6,523 nt of DNA. Origin: Candidatus Pacearchaeota archaeon. GTDB taxonomy: Archaea; Nanoarchaeota; Nanoarchaeia; Pacearchaeales; GW2011-AR1. Positions within the stretch are counted from its first letter, which is position 1; every line of letters begins with the position of its first letter. The notes beneath the pieces are model-generated. The model saw only the letters and a list, made by a program, of their open reading frames with translations, made no database searches and had not been told where the DNA came from. Position numbers and translations under genes: made by a program. The stretch covers positions 1 through 6,523 of the forward strand of contig NZAS01000217.1 of NCBI GenBank assembly GCA_002686195.1, written 5' to 3'. This document shows, in pieces, positions 1-5,593 of the stretch.

Positions 1-70
1 AATAGGAGTGAGACAAATACTGAGATCTGTCCCGCTCACATATAAATAGTAATCTCAAATGCTTTATTTT
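1..70. other. Non-coding end of window downstream of the fibre gene
   Basis: No credible reading frame lies in these 70 bases, which follow the stop of the 357-aa fibre gene. They hold a copy of the TATAAATAGT element (41-50, plus-strand reading). They also hold an imperfect inverted repeat: GTGA-GACA at 8-15 can pair with TGTC at 28-31 and TCAC at 36-39, leaving a 4-base bulge and a 12-base loop. No T-run follows it in the direction of transcription, so I do not call it an intrinsic terminator. The next minus-strand gene presumably starts beyond the window edge. Confidence 0.6.
41..50 (-). promoter_or_regulatory. Repeated intergenic element, copy 1 (candidate late-promoter-like site)
   Basis: The plus strand reads TATAAATAGT, so the gene strand reads ACTATTTATA followed by TGTGA. 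The same ten bases, also followed by GTGA on the gene strand, occur at 2323-2332 in the other sizeable intergenic gap. T4 late promoters have the core TATAAATA. That octamer is exact on the plus strand here, but the gene strand carries TATTTATA, which differs at two central positions. A late-promoter role for the minus-strand genes is therefore inference from position and repetition only. Confidence 0.3.
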
Positions 71-1144
71 TTAGCAAATGAAGTATTTATTAAGGCCGTT
101 ACAATAAAGCTGAATTGCTGCATAAGGTGATTCTAAAACTATTGAAGTTTGCCCATCAATAATATCGCTTCCGGTGCATGCAATGGTCACAGGATAGGTG
201 TTTGCGGACCCTCCCTCGTCTTTTATAACAAATGTTTGACCATTTAAAAGGCCGGCGGCGTCAGGAAGAGTCAACGTAATAGAGGATGTAAGGGTGTCCG
301 ATTGGATGCCTACCAAATAATCCACGTCTCTTATGAGATAATCATCAGCAACAACCTTTCGAACATAACCGATTCCGCCGAACATTTGAATTTGATAGGC
401 TCGCAATTTAAATAAGCGGCCCTGATCCATAAAGATCCCATTATTCTTGAAGTTCATAAAGCCCACATCAAACCCTTTTACGGTGCTCCCAGAGCCGAAC
501 TTTAAATTGTCATTAGATACGCTCAATGTATCGGTGCCAAAATAAATGGTACTACTCGAAACATATAAATTTCGCCAAGGTTTGGCGGCCGAACCAAGAT
601 CGTGAACGTTGGCTGTCGCTGGAAAAAAGTTACCGTCTAAATGTAACGCGCCAGTGCAATGGATATTCCCTGTAACAATATATGTACCACTTACCATAGC
701 GGTTCCCGCAACTGACAAAGTGTAAGCGGGGGTATCCGACGATCCTACTTGAATACTACTTGTAGTATAAGCTTTGGTTCCATTGACTTCTGTAAAAATG
801 CCCCCACCACTTCCTCCCGCAGATATACCCGTTAATCCCGAGCCGTCTCCCATAAAATAGGAAGCAGAAATACCAACACTGGCTGTCACATCCCCTGTAA
901 TAGTTAAAAGAGAACCGTCAAAAGTTAAATTAGATTCACATACAAGAGAATTGGCATCTCCTCCTACGTTTGTAATCACTGCGTTATTAGTCGCATTCGA
1001 AACGCGCGGAATATTAATAACAGAGGCGCCATCCGATGTGCTTAAATTACCTGATACTGTATTGGCTGTTAAAGATCCATCAAACCATCCAGCATTCAAA
1101 TCTTGAGATGTAATTATAGTACCAGATACAGCGTTGTAGGCCAT
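71..1144 (-). CDS. Tail-fibre-like virion protein, 357 aa
   Basis: Probable tail fibre or other surface appendage of the virion. The sequence is rich in G, S and T with short beta-type repeats. Fibre-like motifs are the FDGSLLTITGDVTAS stretch (residues 76-89), GDGSGLTGI (99-107) and a DLGSAAKPWRNLYVSSSTIYFG segment split across about 182-203, which resembles the 'DLGs..kpWr.lY...tIYfG' pattern of many phage fibres. The last 83 residues (275-357: DYLVGI, LTLPDA, FVIKDEGG, IIDGQ, a final aromatic strand) match the C-terminus of the neighbouring 229-aa protein and look like a fibre tip or trimerisation module. The start is ATG with AAGGAGA eight bases upstream, 22 bases after the previous gene. 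The virion role is inferred from composition and motifs; the exact location on the particle is unknown. Confidence 0.75.
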   Translation of the reverse strand: MAYNAVSGTIITSQDLNAGWFDGSLTANTVSGNLSTSDGASVINIPRVSNATNNAVITNVGGDANSLVCESNLTFDGSLLTITGDVTASVGISASYFMGDGSGLTGISAGGSGGGIFTEVNGTKAYTTSSIQVGSSDTPAYTLSVAGTAMVSGTYIVTGNIHCTGALHLDGNFFPATANVHDLGSAAKPWRNLYVSSSTIYFGTDTLSVSNDNLKFGSGSTVKGFDVGFMNFKNNGIFMDQGRLFKLRAYQIQMFGGIGYVRKVVADDYLIRDVDYLVGIQSDTLTSSITLTLPDAAGLLNGQTFVIKDEGGSANTYPVTIACTGSDIIDGQTSIVLESPYAAIQLYCNGLNKYFIC

Positions 1145-1166
1145 TAAAGATGTCTCCTTGTATTAA

Positions 1167-1856
1167 TTAGAAGACAAACCAGTTACTACCATCTGAATAG
1201 AGGTTAACGGCCGGCATTGTTCCGTTCAGTTGATAAAAGTCTTTATCTTCTACTGAAAAGTTGCCGGCCGGGTGAGACCCAGAAATATAAACCGTGCTGC
1301 TGGGCCTATTATTATATTCATCCTTCACTATCAAAAGGGCCCCCGCGCCTACGGTAGACGCACTGGGTAAATATAATGTTTGATCGAAGCTAGCGCTGCA
1401 CCCTATAATATAATCATATGTTACAATATTATACGTCGCTGTAGTTACCTGTGCATAATTTCCGCCAAATGCTTTTACCCATACGCGCTGATCGGTAGCG
1501 GACGCACTAAGTACATAATTAGAAGATCCGGAAATAACCAAACTACCGGAACGCATATGAGTATCATCAATACTGTCCCCAAAATAAGTTGAACCAGTAG
1601 CATCAATAACAGCGATATCTTCAATGTGATAAACGCTAGCACTGATAGTGCCAGTAACAATAAGGTTGCCCGATAAAACAACAGTATTTGGTTGGTAACT
1701 ATACCGTGATGCTGTGTGATACAGCAAGTGAGCAGAACCTGTGGTCCCTCCTGCTGATTCAGTTACAAACTGCAGAGAACCATTAGGACCAGCGGATCCT
1801 GAGCCGCTTGATCCTGCGTCGGAGCAATCTATGTATGCCCAACCAAACTTCGCCAT
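1167..1856 (-). CDS. Tail-fibre-like virion protein, 229 aa, related to its 357-aa neighbour
   Basis: Probable virion appendage protein. After an N-terminal MAKFGWAYIDC segment comes a G/S-rich linker (about 12-25) and a GPNGSLQF motif (23-30). Beta-repeat segments of the 'SGNLIVTGTISAS' type (62-74) follow, then STYFGDSIDD and SGSLVISGS (103-111). The C-terminal 82 residues (148-229: DYIIGC, LYLPSAS, LLIVKDE, a final NWFVF) align along their whole length with residues 275-357 of the next gene, so the two carry homologous terminal modules on different N-terminal bodies. The start ATG lies two bases after the stop of the 144-aa gene, and its GGAG ribosome binding site lies inside the last codons of that gene, suggesting translational coupling. 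Whether it is a fibre, a fibre-tip protein or a head decoration cannot be decided from sequence. Confidence 0.7.
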   Translation of the reverse strand: MAKFGWAYIDCSDAGSSGSGSAGPNGSLQFVTESAGGTTGSAHLLYHTASRYSYQPNTVVLSGNLIVTGTISASVYHIEDIAVIDATGSTYFGDSIDDTHMRSGSLVISGSSNYVLSASATDQRVWVKAFGGNYAQVTTATYNIVTYDYIIGCSASFDQTLYLPSASTVGAGALLIVKDEYNNRPSSTVYISGSHPAGNFSVEDKDFYQLNGTMPAVNLYSDGSNWFVF

Positions 1857-1858
1857 CG

Positions 1859-2293
1859 CTAGCCTACTCCTGACGAACCTGACCAGCTAGGACCTTCACT
1901 TGTTTCAACACTTCCTATAGCGATCCCTGTTAAGCCGGCAACAACATCAAACTCGTATATTGTAGCATCTTCTGACATAAACCATAGCTCACTGACTTTT
2001 AAATCTAATGGTCCACGTAAACTCGAACTTGGGTGTACTCTGAAATTATAGCCGGGACCTTTATTATGGAGACCATTTTCACTAAAAGCAACCCTCAATT
2101 GTCGGCCGGCCGGGTCTTGTGCGCCGGCGCGTGGTTCAATTTGTACCCATTTGGTTACTGCGGGGAATCTAACCACGATACCGCTCCCGCTTACGTGTGC
2201 CACACAAGACCCGCTGACAAAGGGCTTACCACTGACTTGATACGACCCCACATTGTTAAGTCCTGGTACTAACTTCCAAGAATTTGCTGGCAT
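1859..2293 (-). CDS. Probable phage structural (tail/fibre-associated) protein, 144 aa
   Basis: No specific family is recognised with certainty. The protein is compact, beta-rich by composition, and has no signal peptide or membrane segment. Visible landmarks are MPANSWKLVPGLNNVGSYQVSG at the start (1-22, in two parts), VQIEP (50-54), LRVAFSENG (66-74), a DLKVSELWF stretch (97-105), EFDVVAGLTGI (114-124) and a G/S tail ending GPSWSGSSGVG. A GLTGI pentapeptide also occurs in the 357-aa fibre protein. It heads the three-gene fibre block and has its own AGGAG site seven bases before ATG, after a 41-base gap holding the TATAAATAGT element, so this may be where a transcript for the fibre genes starts. 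Its role as a small virion or fibre-attachment protein is inferred mainly from its neighbours. Confidence 0.55.
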   Translation of the reverse strand: MPANSWKLVPGLNNVGSYQVSGKPFVSGSCVAHVSGSGIVVRFPAVTKWVQIEPRAGAQDPAGRQLRVAFSENGLHNKGPGYNFRVHPSSSLRGPLDLKVSELWFMSEDATIYEFDVVAGLTGIAIGSVETSEGPSWSGSSGVG

Positions 2294-2320
2294 TGAAGAT
2301 CTCCTAAATTATAAACATTC

Positions 2321-2332
2321 ACTATAAATAGT
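2321..2332 (-). promoter_or_regulatory. Repeated intergenic element, copy 2, with perfect 5-base inverted arms
   Basis: ACTATAAATAGT consists of ACTAT and ATAGT arms around AA, so it is a near-palindrome that reads almost the same on both strands. It lies in the 41-base gap between bS21 and the 144-aa gene, about 28 bases before that gene's ATG and about 17 bases before its AGGAG site. That spacing would suit a promoter whose transcript starts shortly downstream. The core TATAAATA equals the T4 late promoter core only on the plus strand; the gene strand has TATTTATA. It could instead be an RNA-processing signal or a protein-binding palindrome. Confidence 0.35.
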
Positions 2333-2334
2333 CA

Positions 2335-2577
2335 CTAATTATTTCTATTACGTTTTTGTTGTAGTCTCAGCCGTTTTCGTTCTTCTTTTAGCCTCATCCG
2401 TTGTGCGCGGATGCGTTTTTCCTTTTTAGCTACGGAAGGCTTTTTATAACGCTTTCTATTTCGAACTTCTTCAATGATCTTTTCTTTCTTAACTTTCTTT
2501 ATGAATCTTCGAATCATTCGTTCCGTATTGCCACGACATTCTTTTGCTGTTACTAATACATTACCTTGCTTGGCCAT
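2335..2577 (-). CDS. rpsU: Phage-encoded ribosomal protein bS21 homologue, 80 aa
   Basis: bS21 is the small-subunit protein that sits near the 3' end of 16S rRNA and the anti-Shine-Dalgarno region and helps initiation. Residues 21-47 (MIRRF ... RYKKP) line up without gaps with the E. coli bS21 stretch ALRRF ... FYEKP as I remember it, sharing RRF, a lysine, EVR-R and Y-KP. The tail from about residue 48 is a strongly basic K/R-rich helix, as in bacterial bS21. At 80 residues it is slightly longer than the usual 55-75, with about ten extra residues at each end. The start is ATG with AGGGGA three bases upstream, overlapping the stop of the 138-aa gene. It sits among virion genes, implying late expression. 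The presumed role is to enter host ribosomes and favour phage mRNAs; this is inference. Confidence 0.9.
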   Translation of the reverse strand: MAKQGNVLVTAKECRGNTERMIRRFIKKVKKEKIIEEVRNRKRYKKPSVAKKEKRIRAQRMRLKEERKRLRLQQKRNRNN

Positions 2578-2580
2578 AGT

Positions 2581-2586
2581 TCCCCT
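2581..2586 (-). promoter_or_regulatory. Tight ribosome binding site of bS21 overlapping the upstream stop codon
   Basis: The gene strand reads TAGGGGAACTATG. The TAG is the stop of the 138-aa gene, its last two bases begin the AGGGGA Shine-Dalgarno sequence, and only ACT separates this from the bS21 ATG. The spacing is shorter than at the other genes here (6 to 9 bases), suggesting re-initiation by ribosomes finishing the 138-aa gene. Confidence 0.5.
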
Positions 2587-3001
2587 ACTTTATTGATTGC
2601 CAAATATGCGAAGCATTTCCGAGAATAGAACTAATATCTACCCCCGCATCGCGAGGATCCCCTAAATCAGGGGCGCCCGATTGACTTTCCCTGTTCTTCA
2701 TCGGCTGTGTGCCTTCAAAAAGGTCGACACCGTTATAAGACGAACCTCCAATCGAATCCATCAATTTCTGTCGATGTTCTTGGAGCTTTACGCGAGTCTC
2801 TTGTGACTTACGTTGTACCTGCATATCTTCATTAAATAGCTGCGGATCGGGTTTTTGTTGTCTTTCGACAATCAGATCACCGCTCAGGCCCTTAGTTACT
2901 TCGGCCACCACCGTGGATAAAAGCCCTTCTTCTAAAAGGACTTCGTGTATACATTCTTTAACTAAGGGTTTGATAAGTTGTTTTAAATCATTTTTCTTCA
3001 T
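2585..3001 (-). CDS. Conserved-looking phage protein of unknown function, 138 aa, probably virion or prohead related
   Basis: No enzyme or named family can be assigned. The N-terminus (residues 6-40, from LKQLIKPLVKECIHEVLLEE onward) is a predicted amphipathic helix. I recall this style from small proteins of uncultured marine phages, where a 'LI+P+VKECI.EVL.EEG' start is common; this is memory, not a search. Residues about 55-82 are a charged helix. The segment MDSIGGSSYNGVDLFEGT (81-98) and the DLGDPRDAGVDISSILG run (112-128) are glycine/aspartate-rich and look like conserved motifs. There is no signal peptide or membrane segment. Its ATG overlaps the stop of the 537-aa gene by four bases (ATGA), with AAGAGAG just upstream, and its stop overlaps the bS21 ribosome binding site, so the three genes are tightly coupled. 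Confidence 0.55.
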   Translation of the reverse strand: MKKNDLKQLIKPLVKECIHEVLLEEGLLSTVVAEVTKGLSGDLIVERQQKPDPQLFNEDMQVQRKSQETRVKLQEHRQKLMDSIGGSSYNGVDLFEGTQPMKNRESQSGAPDLGDPRDAGVDISSILGNASHIWQSIK

Positions 3002-4611
3002 AATACTCTCTTATTAATTCCTGCGATAAGTTGCCATCTTTCATAAATCATATGTTCTTGTTGTTGGGCGGCGGCCTCTTTTTCTGGTGCAGCATCTGTC
3101 GCGGGTTCCGGGCCACTGTCCGCTAGCTTGGCGGCCTGGGCCATCAATTTTTCCATAGCCATATCTTGTGCTTGTTGGGCCTTGAGTCCAACAAGATATT
3201 TTTTATAATTGGCTTTGTCGTCAGGTGTGGCAACATCAGGTTTGACTAGTTTTTTATTTTTCAAACTTTTATCGTTCAAGCCATATCCTTGTTCTATCCC
3301 TTTCTCCACGGCGGCGATCATCTTCTTGATTCCACCCTTATCTGTGTCTGCTTTTCGGCCGGCTTCAAAATATGGATTATCTTTAAATTCTCTAAGTGTT
3401 TCAAGGGATAATTCTTTCGGCAGGAGCGGTTCGATGTAACTTAATGCACAAATAGCTCCAACAAGAACGGCGCCGCCGGCGCCGCTTATCCATCCAAAAA
3501 TAGGAATTGTAGCAAGAAAGGCGGCGGCAGGGATCCAGATTTTAGGGTTGCAAACAATAGGGGACATATAATGACATATTTTTACCAGTGTCATAAAACC
3601 CCCATAACTTTCATCTATTATTCTAAGCAGTCCTTTCTCATAATCACCGTCTACAATCATTTGGAGGCCATCGTCATCAATCGTATCCCATGCCATGGCG
3701 TCGAGGCCCGTTGTGGCGCCCTTTAAAAAAGCTTTAAATAATAGCTTGGGTTTACTTTTTTCTGTATCTTTATTATCGTATATGTATTTTACTGCCTTGG
3801 TTAGACTTGTAGGTAGAGCGAGGAGGGGATTTTTAAGAAGAACGCTGTCGGCCATCCAATTAAGCATGCTGCCAGGTTCTTTTTGCTCTTCCTCTTTTGC
3901 TTTGGCCATCATCGCTTCAACTGCTTCATCATCTCCAAGTTCGATCACCTCTTTCTTTTCTATTTCCTCGGCGGATGGGATCACCGACTCTTCTTCGGGG
4001 GCACCGCCTTCGAGGGGTTCAGTCACCTCTTCTTCTGGTGGGGTTTCGTCGTCAGGAGAAGGCGCGCCTGGTGTGGGGCCCGTACTTACCGGCAGCCCTT
4101 CTGGCTCCCGACGAGGTGCCTCCTCTGGCTCCCGACGAGGTGCCGGAGCGGATGAAAACTTAACAGTGTTTACGCGAGCCCAATAATTAATGGCCTTTAA
4201 CACTTCCTTGCGCTTTACGTCATCTAGGCTTAATGCACCAACAAGCTGTGTAATTTCTCGTGTGCTCTCGGGACCAAAGACCCTGTCTTGTTCTGATTGG
4301 GCGCCCTTTAATGCGACGGCCTCTAACACGACATCTTCATCATCAGCAATTTCTGCAAATTTAGAAACGATACCTTGCAATTGTTGAGGCGTTAAAAAAC
4401 CCAACTGACCTAAAATACTAATCAACGAATCAGGTTGTTTGGAAGTGAGGCCAAAAATAGGCTTGGCAGCCGTAGCACGGGGAGAGGGTGGTGCCGGCGG
4501 TCGTTCAGTGGGCTCCTCGGGTGCGGCTGCTGGCTCGGGTTCTTCCTTTAAAAAAGTGCGCCATGCGTCTGTAATCCCTTTGTCGGCGTCAAAACTCGAC
4601 CAGCTACTCAT
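2998..4611 (-). CDS. Large phage protein of unknown function with Pro/Glu-rich linkers and a hydrophobic segment, 537 aa
   Basis: I do not recognise the family. The layout is: a short N-terminal motif DAWRTFLKE (15-23); a Pro/Ala/Glu linker (24-50); a folded, mostly helical domain (about 51-152); a second very acidic, Pro-rich linker (155-225) containing two APRREPE repeats; a helical domain (about 240-350); one long hydrophobic stretch (357-394) that could be one or two membrane helices or a buried hairpin; then a charged helical tail ending in ERWQLIAGINKRVL (524-537). It begins inside the end of the prohead protease gene (ATGAGTAG overlap of eight bases) and ends with an ATGA overlap into the 138-aa gene. 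T4 has the scaffold gp22 in this position, but gp22 is about half as long and I see no resemblance. It may be an internal head or core protein, or a protease substrate; both are inference. Confidence 0.5.
   Translation of the reverse strand: MSSWSSFDADKGITDAWRTFLKEEPEPAAAPEEPTERPPAPPSPRATAAKPIFGLTSKQPDSLISILGQLGFLTPQQLQGIVSKFAEIADDEDVVLEAVALKGAQSEQDRVFGPESTREITQLVGALSLDDVKRKEVLKAINYWARVNTVKFSSAPAPRREPEEAPRREPEGLPVSTGPTPGAPSPDDETPPEEEVTEPLEGGAPEEESVIPSAEEIEKKEVIELGDDEAVEAMMAKAKEEEQKEPGSMLNWMADSVLLKNPLLALPTSLTKAVKYIYDNKDTEKSKPKLLFKAFLKGATTGLDAMAWDTIDDDGLQMIVDGDYEKGLLRIIDESYGGFMTLVKICHYMSPIVCNPKIWIPAAAFLATIPIFGWISGAGGAVLVGAICALSYIEPLLPKELSLETLREFKDNPYFEAGRKADTDKGGIKKMIAAVEKGIEQGYGLNDKSLKNKKLVKPDVATPDDKANYKKYLVGLKAQQAQDMAMEKLMAQAAKLADSGPEPATDAAPEKEAAAQQQEHMIYERWQLIAGINKRVL
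4101..4144. repeat. Two-copy 24-base tandem repeat inside the 537-aa gene
   Basis: The 20 bases CTGGCTCCCGACGAGGTGCC occur exactly at 4101-4120 and again at 4125-4144, a period of 24 bases. This encodes two APRREPE heptads plus one spacer residue (residues 157-171) at the start of the acidic Pro-rich linker. The near-identical DNA suggests recent slippage or duplication rather than selection on the protein. It is a likely site of length variation between related phages. Confidence 0.85.
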
Positions 4612-5212
4612 CGTCCAGCACCTCGTTAAGGAGGCGATTAATTCTATCTGCTTTAGTGAATATATTTGACTCTCGCAATTCTTTCGCCTCTTTTACCATA
4701 AATGCACCAGGGGTTGATGGTTCGGATACGAAATCAAAACAAATCAATTGAAAGTCGTCCTCTACCATTGTTTGGCCATTGCCTTCACTAACAGAGCCCA
4801 TACCGCGGGAAGAAATACCAAGCTTAACGCCCGACTCTACCAATGAACGAAGAATCTTTCCAGAGGGAGTATCTAATACTTTTACTTTTCCCATCACACT
4901 TTTCTCTTCCATCCAAACAGAAGTAACCATATGAGAAGCATTTCTAAGGTTAATAACCGAATCGTCAGGGTGATCTAATTCGCCTAGGGCTCTGTTTTCT
5001 TTTACGAGTTTCTGATAGTTTTTTACTTCTCTCATCAAAGTTTTGTAAGGATAAACACGACCATTGCCGTTTTGTATATCGGCTTCTTGTAGTTTGCCAG
5101 AAAGCATCATGCCGCCGTTTGATACAAATCTTTTTTCATCTTCTGTCAAAAGATCTTGACACACGCCACCTTCGCATAGTTCGTAGTATTCTCGTAAAAG
5201 TACTTTAGCCAT
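4604..5212 (-). CDS. 21: Prohead core protease, T4 gp21-like, 202 aa
   Basis: Serine protease of the phage T4 gp21 family, which assembles inside the prohead, cleaves scaffold and capsid precursors after [LI]xE-type sites, and then digests itself. Visible family hallmarks: MMLSGKLQEADIQNGNGRVYP (35-55, in parts), the histidine motif GELDHP (77-82, catalytic His81), a DTPSGKILRSLVESG region (114-128), the serine motif GISSRGMGSV (132-141, nucleophile Ser134 or Ser135), and CFDFVSEPSTPGAF (158-171) with Asp160 in place of T4's conserved VDAVWGPSAP aspartate. Length is close to T4 gp21 (212 aa). The chosen ATG has AAAGGG eight bases upstream. The last eight bases overlap the start of the 537-aa gene. 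All expected catalytic residues are present, so the enzyme should be active. Confidence 0.94.
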   Translation of the reverse strand: MAKVLLREYYELCEGGVCQDLLTEDEKRFVSNGGMMLSGKLQEADIQNGNGRVYPYKTLMREVKNYQKLVKENRALGELDHPDDSVINLRNASHMVTSVWMEEKSVMGKVKVLDTPSGKILRSLVESGVKLGISSRGMGSVSEGNGQTMVEDDFQLICFDFVSEPSTPGAFMVKEAKELRESNIFTKADRINRLLNEVLDDE

Positions 5213-5214
5213 AG

Positions 5215-5280
5215 CTAAGACCCTTTACAGCACAACCTTACTGGTTGAAGCATCCATTTCCGTGTCCAAAAGTTAGTCAT
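5215..5280 (-). CDS. Possible micro-ORF of 21 aa between the membrane protein and the prohead protease
   Basis: A short frame, ATG to TAG, fills the gap before the protease. It would encode MTNFWTRKWM followed by LQPVRLCCKGS: basic, aromatic, with a CC pair. The ATG overlaps the end of the 104-aa gene by eight bases (ATGACTAA), the same overlap length as protease to 537-aa gene. AGAGG lies six bases upstream, an ideal spacing, though it falls within coding sequence of the 104-aa gene. The stop is two bases before the protease ATG. Against it: a 66-base frame is easily open by chance, and I recognise no homologue. It could be a real small membrane or coupling peptide, or simply leader sequence for the protease. 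Confidence 0.3.
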   Translation of the reverse strand: MTNFWTRKWMLQPVRLCCKGS

Positions 5281-5587
5281 TTTTTACCTCTACTGTTTTA
5301 AAAAGTTTAATACCTTCATCTCCAAATGTCATATTTAATATATATGATGTTCCGGACGATAACCATCCCAAAAGAAAGAAATTTGCGACAGTAATATCAA
5401 AATTAAATAGTTCTGTAAACGGAGAAAGCAACATTAAAAACCATCCAACATGAAAACCCATGCACATGGGACAATTGGCTAATTCACCTGATTTTCCTTT
5501 CTTGGGTCTTATTCTCTCAAATATTTTACCATAGACAACAATTTGTGTGAGGCCGTAGGCGCAAAGTATAAAATATAATAGTTCCAT
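5273..5587 (-). CDS. Small membrane protein with CPMC motif, DUF1360-like, 104 aa
   Basis: Predicted inner-membrane protein with three hydrophobic segments: residues 3-20, 43-58 and 66-86. Between the first two is a basic loop (25-33, RIRPKKGKS) and then NCPMCMGFHVGW (38-49), with Cys39 and Cys42 as a CxxC pair at the membrane boundary. This 'CpmCmGfhvG' arrangement resembles the DUF1360 family, small bacterial and phage membrane proteins with no proven function. The assignment is from motif memory. The CxxC could bind a metal or be redox-active. The gene begins six bases after the 297-aa gene and has only a weak AGG about ten bases before ATG, so it may depend on coupling. Its place next to prohead genes does not explain a membrane role; an infection-stage membrane function is possible. 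Confidence 0.65.
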   Translation of the reverse strand: MELLYFILCAYGLTQIVVYGKIFERIRPKKGKSGELANCPMCMGFHVGWFLMLLSPFTELFNFDITVANFFLLGWLSSGTSYILNMTFGDEGIKLFKTVEVKND

Positions 5588-5593
5588 ATTGTT

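Noticed and set aside
8..39. Imperfect hairpin as a terminator for the fibre operon
   Set aside because: The stem has a four-base bulge and a twelve-base loop, and no run of T follows on the gene strand.
41..48. TATAAATA as a plus-strand T4-type late promoter
   Set aside because: No plus-strand gene follows within the fibre region, so a promoter firing in that direction would only make antisense RNA. The element is kept as an unoriented candidate.
1475..1681. A 68-codon minus-strand frame with a hydrophobic Leu/Ile-rich product
   Set aside because: It lies inside the 229-aa fibre gene in another frame. Its hydrophobicity follows from Thr/Ser codons read out of frame.
1380..2272. Plus-strand frames at 1380-1592 and 2033-2272
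   Set aside because: They lie wholly opposite well-supported minus-strand genes, and their products show no recognisable motif. The gene direction is uniform throughout the window.
3209..4669. Several plus-strand open frames of 65 to 163 codons opposite the 537-aa gene
   Set aside because: They are antisense shadows of a Pro/Glu/Ser-rich gene with GC-rich codons. Their products are low-complexity Ser/Gly or Phe/Leu/Arg strings, overlap one another in different frames and lack ribosome binding sites.
5233..5247. CAACC-TTACT-GGTTG hairpin before the protease gene
   Set aside because: Five base pairs without a U-tract or extended stem is expected often by chance. It lies within the possible micro-ORF and does not cover the protease ribosome binding site.
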